From the NCBI GenBank assembly GCA_964519985.1, contig CAZFMF010000002.1, positions 62,001 to 126,000 of the forward strand: a DNA stretch of 64,000 nt, given 5' to 3'. Shown here in pieces: positions 58,445 to 64,000 of this stretch. This DNA comes from JAIEOG01 sp964519985 (lineage in GTDB: Bacteria > Bdellovibrionota > FAC87 > UBA2466). The position numbers and the translations under genes were made by a program. Under the pieces are notes generated by a model. The model did no database searches, was not told where the DNA came from, and was given only the letters and a program-made list of their open reading frames with translations. Each line of letters starts with the position of its first letter. Within the stretch, counting starts at the first letter, position 1.

Positions 58445-59323
58445 TTAAAGGCTAGCGCAGTTCCCGCGGCCACAGTCGCCTTGAGCGGAACGACAAGTCA
58501 CCTCCCCATCCGACCGAACCGTAAACTCCACGAATCCGTGAAAGTCCGTGCGCAAGATGCGCGATCCAAACGCCCGCAATCGCGCAATAACCTCCGCCGC
58601 GGGATGGCCGTAAGAATTACCGAACCCGGAAGAGATCACCGACCAACCGGGAACCGCGGAAGTGAGAAACTCCACTGTCGAGGAGGTGCGACTACCGTGA
58701 TGGTGGACCTTCCAAATATGGGAGCGTCCCCAGCGCACAAGTCGCTTTTCCGCTCGCCTTTCCGCATCCCCCGCCAGAAGAATGCGGCACCCGCCAAAGG
58801 TAAGACCGAGCGCCAAGACCCGGTCGTTCTTCGAGCGCCCGGCGTCGATGGGCTCGATCCAGGCTTGCACGCCCCTGCGGAGCTGCGTCTGGGTGCGTGT
58901 GATCGCCACTGAGCGCGCTTGGTACATCTTCGCAATGGAAAGCAACTCGCGCAGCAGGGGATGTTCGCCGGGAATAAAGACTCCGCTCCACCAGAATTCC
59001 CGGACCTGAATATTCTCCATCACCCCGCGCAACCCCATCCCGTGATCGGCATCGGGGTGGCTCAAGATTGCGGCATCCAGCGTGAGAATGCCGAGCCGCG
59101 CGAGCTCGAGGTACAGGTCTCGCTTTCCCCGATCCCATTCTTTCCAACCGCCGCCGCCATCCACCAGCCAATTCTCACCGCCGGGAAACCGGATCAGGGT
59201 GGCATCGCCCTGCCCCACATCAAAGAACAATAGGCGCAAGTCGCGCGAGCCGAACCGATCGTGCCAGCGCGACACCGCGCACACCACTAAGAGTCCGAAC
59301 GATATTCCGAGCGCCCACTTCAC
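58445..59323 (-). CDS. Metallo-beta-lactamase-fold hydrolase, ComEC/Rec2 C-terminal type
   Basis: A 292-residue protein starting at GTG 59323. An N-terminal membrane or signal segment (ALGISFGLLVVCAVS) precedes an MBL domain: LLFFDVGQGDATLIRFPGGE, ILSHPDADHGMGLRG with metal-binding His/Asp, LLAGDAERRAEKRLV and KVHHHGSRTSSTVEFL. This is the domain found at the C-terminus of the DNA-uptake channel ComEC, here on its own without the ten-helix competence domain. It may be a stand-alone exported nuclease-like hydrolase. Confidence 0.87.
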   Translation of the reverse strand: MKWALGISFGLLVVCAVSRWHDRFGSRDLRLLFFDVGQGDATLIRFPGGENWLVDGGGGWKEWDRGKRDLYLELARLGILTLDAAILSHPDADHGMGLRGVMENIQVREFWWSGVFIPGEHPLLRELLSIAKMYQARSVAITRTQTQLRRGVQAWIEPIDAGRSKNDRVLALGLTFGGCRILLAGDAERRAEKRLVRWGRSHIWKVHHHGSRTSSTVEFLTSAVPGWSVISSGFGNSYGHPAAEVIARLRAFGSRILRTDFHGFVEFTVRSDGEVTCRSAQGDCGRGNCASL

Positions 59324-59350
59324 GCCCGCAGACTGTCCAAATGCGCATGA

Positions 59351-59560
59351 ATTGAAAAGGGGGATAGGGGAGCGTCTGAGCGATCAATCCCCCGAAAGAA
59401 TCGCCTTCACTTTTGGGTGTTGGGCCAGTTTGAAACTCCGCTGAGGGGCTTGGAGCAGGAAATCGCGGCATTGGAGCGACGTAACGGCCATCGCCGGATA
59501 GAAATTGTGAACATGGTCGATTTCAAGAGCTGGGGCCGCCCATTATTGGTTCGGGGTTAG
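59351..59560 (+). other. Open frame without start codon between two minus-strand genes
   Basis: From the stop at 59348-59350 to TAG at 59558-59560 one plus-strand frame is open for 69 codons. It has no ATG near the front; possible GTG/TTG starts lack a ribosome site. It includes GQFETPLRGLEQEIAALERR and IVNMVDFKSWGRPLLVRG. It could be the tail of a lost gene or chance. The stretch also has to hold the promoter of the MBL-fold gene. Confidence 0.3.
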
Positions 59561-59562
59561 TT

Positions 59563-60939
59563 CTATGGGACCGGACAGACGGTCGGATCGGGATCGTAGG
59601 GTATGTCCCTATTTTGATTCTCCAGCGGGTCCGTAGAGGGTACCGGGCGCTCCAATGCGGCCGGGGGAGTTAGTGTTGCCGCAGGAGGCGGTGTTGCCGG
59701 GGGATTCGGTGTGGCCTGCGGCGCAGGCCCTCCCGGCGGCAGGGTCAATTTAAACTGATACTGCCCTACATACTGAGCCGATCCGGAGCCCTGAGCCGAC
59801 CCCGAGCCGGCCGAAGCGCTTCGTACCGCGATGTAGTAGTAGTTTTTCACGAGATTGGGCTGAAACCGAATCAATCCCTGGGCATTGGGTTTGGCACTCG
59901 CCAACACCGTTCCGTAAGCATCTTTTAGATCCGCGATAAGATCGACGGCGGTTCGCGCGGGATCCACATTCAAAGTGAGATCCGCCACTCCACTGCCAGA
60001 AGAAAACGGCAGCACATCGACATCCGACACCTGCTCAATAATGCCCTTACCGGAGACGACGCCGTTAGTGTCACTCAGTACCACTCCGTCGTCGTAAGTA
60101 TTTGCGTGATCGTCCTTTCGATAACCAAACCCGTTGTTGGTGCCGGCTATTTTTTGCAGATCATTTTGGAAATTCGTGGTGTTGATCCCCGTTCCATACC
60201 ACCAAACACTTCGCGCCGAATACGAACGGCCCATAATGGGAGCAAACCCGTTGGCTCCCGGATTGTACGCGGCGGTGAGGTTTCCATTCGCGTCGTAAAG
60301 CGACTGATGCTGACATCCAAAACCGTGGCCCGCCTCGTGGGCGATCGCGTCCGCGACATATTTGGGATTATTTGCAAGATGCAGAGGAAAAACGAACCCT
60401 ACTTTATCCACATCGGCCATACTGCGATACGAACCGGTGGAAGCCACTCCGGCCACGGTTTGGCCGTACCAGGCGCTACTGCCGCCGATCATCACCCGCA
60501 GTGTGGTTGCTCGGTTTGCCGGTTCAACGGTCGTCACATCGATATTGAGCGCGGAATAATGTTCCGCCACCCGAGCCCACATGTCTTGAATGGCGGCGAC
60601 TTCATCATCGCTGAACGTAGCCGGATCGCCATCTCTATCGAACGGAGGAATCACAATGTTCTTAAAATTGCGCCATGCGGGCATCGTCGTGCCGCCAAAA
60701 ACGAGATGAAGGGACGCCGGAGCTCCGGGATAACTATGCAGCGCCGGCAGTTCGGAGAGCGCCCGCACGGCAAAGCGGTTTCGAATCGGCGGGGCCGGCG
60801 TCAAACGCCGCAGCTCGCGGATAGTCTCCTCAGAAATGCTGTCGTCTTCCACCACGGGCACGCAAGAACTATTAGAAGTCACTAAGCCGCAGCCAGAAAG
60901 CAGCGCAATCATTACCGCGAAGAGAATCGGACGAACCAT
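59563..60939 (-). CDS. Secreted metzincin-type zinc metalloprotease lipoprotein
   Basis: A 458-residue lipoprotein from ATG 60939: leader MVRPILFAVMIALLSGCG (C17). The zinc motif HEAGHGFGCQH (201-211) has the full HExxHxxGxxH layout and a later FAPIMGRSY can be the Met-turn, placing it among metzincins. The following 150 residues form a beta-sandwich-like domain of the PPC kind (LTLNVDPARTAVDLIADLKD, NYYYIAVRSASAG). The last 80 residues are a Pro/Ala/Thr-rich tail that ends CPVP. It is likely surface exposed. Target unknown. Confidence 0.85.
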   Translation of the reverse strand: MVRPILFAVMIALLSGCGLVTSNSSCVPVVEDDSISEETIRELRRLTPAPPIRNRFAVRALSELPALHSYPGAPASLHLVFGGTTMPAWRNFKNIVIPPFDRDGDPATFSDDEVAAIQDMWARVAEHYSALNIDVTTVEPANRATTLRVMIGGSSAWYGQTVAGVASTGSYRSMADVDKVGFVFPLHLANNPKYVADAIAHEAGHGFGCQHQSLYDANGNLTAAYNPGANGFAPIMGRSYSARSVWWYGTGINTTNFQNDLQKIAGTNNGFGYRKDDHANTYDDGVVLSDTNGVVSGKGIIEQVSDVDVLPFSSGSGVADLTLNVDPARTAVDLIADLKDAYGTVLASAKPNAQGLIRFQPNLVKNYYYIAVRSASAGSGSAQGSGSAQYVGQYQFKLTLPPGGPAPQATPNPPATPPPAATLTPPAALERPVPSTDPLENQNRDIPYDPDPTVCPVP

Positions 60940-61380
60940 TTTTGAATTATGAAGCTGGGTTACTTCGCAATAGTGCCGCAACTGTCCTGAGTCTCGCATA
61001 TTTCGATCCTACCCACCCATTCCAAGCTGCAGAGTGGATGCCAGGTATTCAGGCGTAAACTTCTTATGCTCTTGTCGAAGTTTTGGACGACCAAGGAGGG
61101 ATCTGGGGAAACAGGCGAAAAGTCCTTTGGATCAGGCACCGCTGAGAAGTGCCTTCCTTCAAGGCACTTTCCGGATGTTAGACATGGAGAGCAGAAGGAA
61201 TCGCACCCATCACCCCTTCCGACAGTCTCGGCCATACGGTTTCGGCGATGTCCCGGCCGGTCGCCGTTACCCTGCCGCCCGTTGCATCGCTGGCTAGACA
61301 GTGTATTCCTGCGGAGCGCGCCAGACGGTGCGGGGCCAGATTGGCTATGGATTTGCAAGATTCCGAACGAGGATCTCACG
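60940..61380. other. Gap of about 440 bases between divergent protease genes
   Basis: It must hold the promoters of the metzincin gene (minus) and the subtilase gene (plus). The one clear structure is the inverted repeat AAGTGCCTT-CCTTC-AAGGCACTT (61147-61169), a 9-bp perfect stem without T-run. Open frames here on both strands lack ribosome sites and similarity. Confidence 0.5.
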
Positions 61381-63267
61381 ATGAAATCGACTTGTTACCG
61401 AACCACCATCGGCCTTCTCAGTCTGATGGCTTTCAGCGCCCCAGCCCAAGATCCGCAAGCGGATCTCGAAGCGAAACTGCGCCGCACGTTAGGGCTTTCG
61501 TCTAGCCAACAACTGACGATTCGCCGCGACGCCGAAGATGGAGTCACCGATGCCGATTTTGCGAAATTGAAAGAGCAACTGGCCGCCGTCCTGGATAAGA
61601 TCAAGCACCCGCGGACCATTGCACGAGACAAGAATCTTGATATTGTTTTCCAAGGTTTTCGCGCGACGGCCGCCGACCCCTCCAAGGCTTGGTTGGATCT
61701 CACGGCCAAGCCGGAAGGCTGGATTGCCGCGCTTTCCAGTGACCGCTGGTCGGAACCGGAGTATTGGAAGTTCCGTCAACAAAACCTCTTAGACTGGAAT
61801 GGCAAGACGAGGGAGCATCTGGGAGAGTTTGGGCCCCTCTTAGGCACATTGCGGGATTTAACGATTGCGGAGGAACTCCCTACCCCAGAAGCCTGGACAA
61901 GAGCGCTTCGCGAAAGGGCAAACGTCAAAGCGACGGTGAAAAAATCAGGGTCGTCGAAGTCGAATTCGCTTATCGAAATTGATTTTACCGACGCCGGCTC
62001 CCCCTACGGTAAGGGCAAGATTGAGATCTTCCGCGATCCGGAAAGTAACGATGGTCCCGGCGAAATCGCGGTCCGCCTTCGCTACGAAACGGGGGCAAAA
62101 GCCCCTCAAGTAGGAAATCACCGCTTCACATTCAACACCGATGGCGTCATGGGGCCGATCCGGAGTTTTCGTCTAACGCCCGATCGGATGGGAATCGCCC
62201 GTGAAATGGAAATCACTTCGCAGGGCACAGTTAAGAACGAAGAGTGGCTCAACCAACCGGTCCAACCTGTTTCCAAAATCTATGATCCGAATCAGACCTA
62301 CCATGGAAAAACGGGCGTGGAGCTTCGGGCCATGGGGGACACGCAGAAGGAAGTTCTGGTGGCGTTGCTCGACTCCGGAGTCAACTACAACCACCCGGGC
62401 ATTGCGTTCTGCATGGCGCGCGAAAAAAATGGGGAGCTCAAAGGTTGGGACTTCGCGGAAGAGGATGCCCTGCCCTTCGACTACGATCGACCGGGCCTGT
62501 TCAGCGGCGGCCCGAATACCCAGCATGGTACGGGCGTCGCTGGGATTGCCGGCGGAGGCAATGCCAAGGTCGGGGTAGTTCCGATCCGTTATGTCGGCGG
62601 CGGGGCGAAGCCGGACGATTTCGAAACCGCCGTCAAATTCGCCCACGACAAAGGTGCGCGCATCATCAACCTGAGCTTTGGAACCAAACCTTCCTTGATT
62701 CCGGAAGAGTCAATCGCCCACTTCCCGCCGGAAATTGCCGAGGGAATCCGAAACAATGCTCGAGTGATCGAAAACTACAAGAAGGTCATTGCAAAGTACC
62801 CCGACGTGCTCTTCGTGATTGCGGCCGGCAATGGCGATGAAAACGGCAAGGGCGAAGACAATGATCAGATCGAGAACTGGCCCGCCAATGTTTCCGCGCC
62901 GAATGTGATCGCGGTAGCGGCTACCGGCGAACCTGGCTGTTTAACGTCGTTCTCCAATTACGGAAAGAAATCGGTTCACCTTGCCGCCCCGGGCGAGAAG
63001 GTCACCATTTTCTGTGGCGCAAACGAGACCAAATGCGCGTCCGGTACTTCCTTTTCCGCCCCGCTCGTAGCCCATACCGCCGCCCGAATGCTCTTGGCGC
63101 AACCCAAGCTCCAGCCGTCCGATCTCAAAGACATTCTCATGAAAACCGCAAAGGAAGCCCCCGAGCTGAAGAACAAGGTCGCGTCGGGCGGTGAACTGGA
63201 TGGCGATCGCGCGGTGCAGGAAGCCAAGATCTGGCTATCCCGATCGAAGGCTAAGGCATCGAAATAA
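61381..63267 (+). CDS. Secreted subtilisin-like serine protease (S8 family)
   Basis: A 628-residue protein from ATG 61381, chosen because it opens with a signal peptide (MKSTCYRTTIGLLSLMAFSA). A pro-region or accessory domain of about 300 residues precedes the peptidase domain. Its triad is D331 in VALLDSGVNYNHPG, H382 in NTQHGTGVAGIAGG and S557 in CASGTSFSAPLVAHTAARML, with the oxyanion Asn in FVIAAGNGDENG. It is likely secreted or periplasmic and is followed by a long inverted repeat. Confidence 0.92.
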   Translation: MKSTCYRTTIGLLSLMAFSAPAQDPQADLEAKLRRTLGLSSSQQLTIRRDAEDGVTDADFAKLKEQLAAVLDKIKHPRTIARDKNLDIVFQGFRATAADPSKAWLDLTAKPEGWIAALSSDRWSEPEYWKFRQQNLLDWNGKTREHLGEFGPLLGTLRDLTIAEELPTPEAWTRALRERANVKATVKKSGSSKSNSLIEIDFTDAGSPYGKGKIEIFRDPESNDGPGEIAVRLRYETGAKAPQVGNHRFTFNTDGVMGPIRSFRLTPDRMGIAREMEITSQGTVKNEEWLNQPVQPVSKIYDPNQTYHGKTGVELRAMGDTQKEVLVALLDSGVNYNHPGIAFCMAREKNGELKGWDFAEEDALPFDYDRPGLFSGGPNTQHGTGVAGIAGGGNAKVGVVPIRYVGGGAKPDDFETAVKFAHDKGARIINLSFGTKPSLIPEESIAHFPPEIAEGIRNNARVIENYKKVIAKYPDVLFVIAAGNGDENGKGEDNDQIENWPANVSAPNVIAVAATGEPGCLTSFSNYGKKSVHLAAPGEKVTIFCGANETKCASGTSFSAPLVAHTAARMLLAQPKLQPSDLKDILMKTAKEAPELKNKVASGGELDGDRAVQEAKIWLSRSKAKASK

Positions 63268-63282
63268 ATCCGCGGTTTGCGA

Positions 63283-63429
63283 CTCCGGCGCCGGCAGGGG
63301 AATCGCATCAAAATATTAGGTCTTTATTTGGCGCGGTTCTCGAGAGGTGTGAAAATATTACCCGGCACTGAAGAGCCGCGTCTATCAAGGATCTCACTTT
63401 TTGATGCGATTCCCCTGCCGGCGCCGGAG
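63283..63429. repeat. Long inverted repeat with 31-bp perfect arms and 85-base loop
   Basis: CTCCGGCGCCGGCAGGGGAA and the following TCGCATCAAAA (63283-63313) recur exactly inverted at 63399-63429. The core CTCCGGCGCCGG is itself nearly palindromic and is shared with 18294-18309. The loop carries AAAATATTA near each end (63309-63317 and about 63353). It lies between the subtilase stop and the convergent glycosyltransferase stop. No transposase is present, so a miniature mobile element or repeat pair is only a guess. Confidence 0.85.
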
Positions 63430-63505
63430 TGAACATCGCGATTGCCAAAGGCGGATATTTGCACTGCCCTTTGCTTCAATCCGAAGAGTAACCGTCAAGC
63501 CCGGC

Positions 63506-64000
63506 TCATTGGATCGGCGATTGCGGTAAAAGCCAGGGCGCCTGCGGACGGCGACGGTTATTGAACGTCCATCCCCAATGAAATAGCGCGCGGAACGAAC
63601 CAACCGCTCCGAGCTCACGGGCAATGCGGGCAGCGGCCCGCCAGCGTCCAGACAACGCGCAGCGAAGCGCGGTGTGAAAATCCAAAACATGGTGCCGTCG
63701 GCGTTCGAAACGCCGGGCGGCGGTTTGAACCGATGCCGGCAGCAACGGCAGCAGAGTCCGACGGACCCGGGCATTTTCCACAACAAAAGGAACAGCCGAC
63801 GTGCGCGCGCGACTGAGTTGCCGTTCGTGGCTGCGCACGCGCACTAGGTGTTGGTGAATCATCCCGACCGGAGCGTGGGGTGCGAGCCGCGCCCAGAGTT
63901 CATAGTCCCCCGACACCCGAAAGCTCTCGTCAAAAAATCCCCACTTCTGCAGCGCCTCGGCGCGCACCGCTACCGTCGAAAGATTGCCGGCAATACAGCC
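63506..64000 (-). CDS. Family 2 glycosyltransferase, C-terminal part
   Basis: The frame enters from beyond the right edge and ends at 63506, so the N-terminus with the DXD site is outside. The visible part has GCIAGNLSTVAVRAEALQKW, then GFFDESFRVSGDYELWARLA, the conserved (E/G)D-type acceptor and catalytic base region of GT2 enzymes. A Arg-rich helical C-terminal segment follows. It transfers an unknown sugar, probably to a surface polysaccharide. Confidence 0.8.
   Translation of the reverse strand, partial: GCIAGNLSTVAVRAEALQKWGFFDESFRVSGDYELWARLAPHAPVGMIHQHLVRVRSHERQLSRARTSAVPFVVENARVRRTLLPLLPASVQTAARRFERRRHHVLDFHTALRCALSGRWRAAARIARELGAVGSFRALFHWGWTFNNRRRPQAPWLLPQSPIQ

Noticed and set aside
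60960..61379. Minus-strand 139-codon frame in the gap between the two proteases
   Set aside because: No ribosome site or signal; would overlap the control region of both genes and has no recognisable motif.
1..64000. CRISPR array, rRNA, insertion sequence, integrase or prophage
   Set aside because: No regularly spaced repeats, rRNA text, transposase motifs or phage structural genes were found by reading.

Overview
The window reads as a stretch of chromosome from a Gram-negative, flagellated, diderm bacterium of fairly high GC. KdsB (Kdo activation), many signal peptides and lipoproteins, several outer-membrane beta-barrel candidates and a MurE with the DNPR motif of meso-DAP ligases indicate LPS-bearing outer membranes and DAP peptidoglycan. 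Flagellar FliD/FliS, Tad-type secretion parts and a rich set of exported proteases fit a Bdellovibrionota/Oligoflexia-like or other former deltaproteobacterial lineage. That placement is an inference from gene content, not a phylogeny.

Layout. 0-7 kb: start of an M3 peptidase (cut by the window edge), pyrG-kdsB, two divergent envelope genes, a PEMT/ICMT-like methyltransferase, thymidine kinase, a TrmB-like methyltransferase and a broken transporter remnant. 7-16 kb: a co-oriented minus-strand run tadB-tadC-glyQS-ppdK-smc. 16-20 kb: an acyl-CoA synthetase, two small secreted proteins, an Hsp20 gene with a striking terminator (28-nt A/T homopolymer), and a DsbA-like lipoprotein. 20-31 kb: a dcw (division and cell wall) cluster rsmH-ftsL-ftsI-[Na+/solute symporter]-murE-murF-mraY-murD, without mraZ, ftsW, murG or murC. 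31-36 kb: a flagellar cluster (unknown gene with a sigma28-like promoter, fliD, fliS, a FliT-like gene, a TPR gene and an unknown gene). 36-42 kb: a beta-barrel/TPR/VWA-like lipoprotein trio, tandem DUF507 genes and a PBP1b-like bifunctional synthase. 42-46 kb: small lipoprotein, ArsC/Spx-like gene, MNT/HEPN pair and a dynamin-like GTPase with an apparent signal peptide. 46-53 kb: an OMP candidate, murA, prmC, prfA, rpmE, cpaF, cpaC and a trypsin-like lipoprotein. 53-64 kb: tRNA-Arg(CCT), rhodanese, ilvC, uvrB, an AbiEi/AbiEii toxin-antitoxin pair, a ComEC-type metallo-hydrolase, a metzincin lipoprotein, a subtilase and the C-terminal part of a GT2 glycosyltransferase.

How it fits together. 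Much of the window builds the envelope: KdsB uses CTP made by PyrG; MurA, MurD, MurE, MurF, MraY, FtsI and the PBP make and polymerise peptidoglycan. Translation is served by GlyRS, RF1 with its methylase PrmC, L31 and tRNA-Arg. The Tad machinery is split between two loci 35 kb apart. Two toxin-antitoxin-like modules (MNT/HEPN and AbiE) form the accessory content. Intergenic spaces hold at least three families of palindromic repeats. One of them supplies the stop codons of both rhodanese and ilvC. I saw no CRISPR array, rRNA, insertion sequence or prophage.
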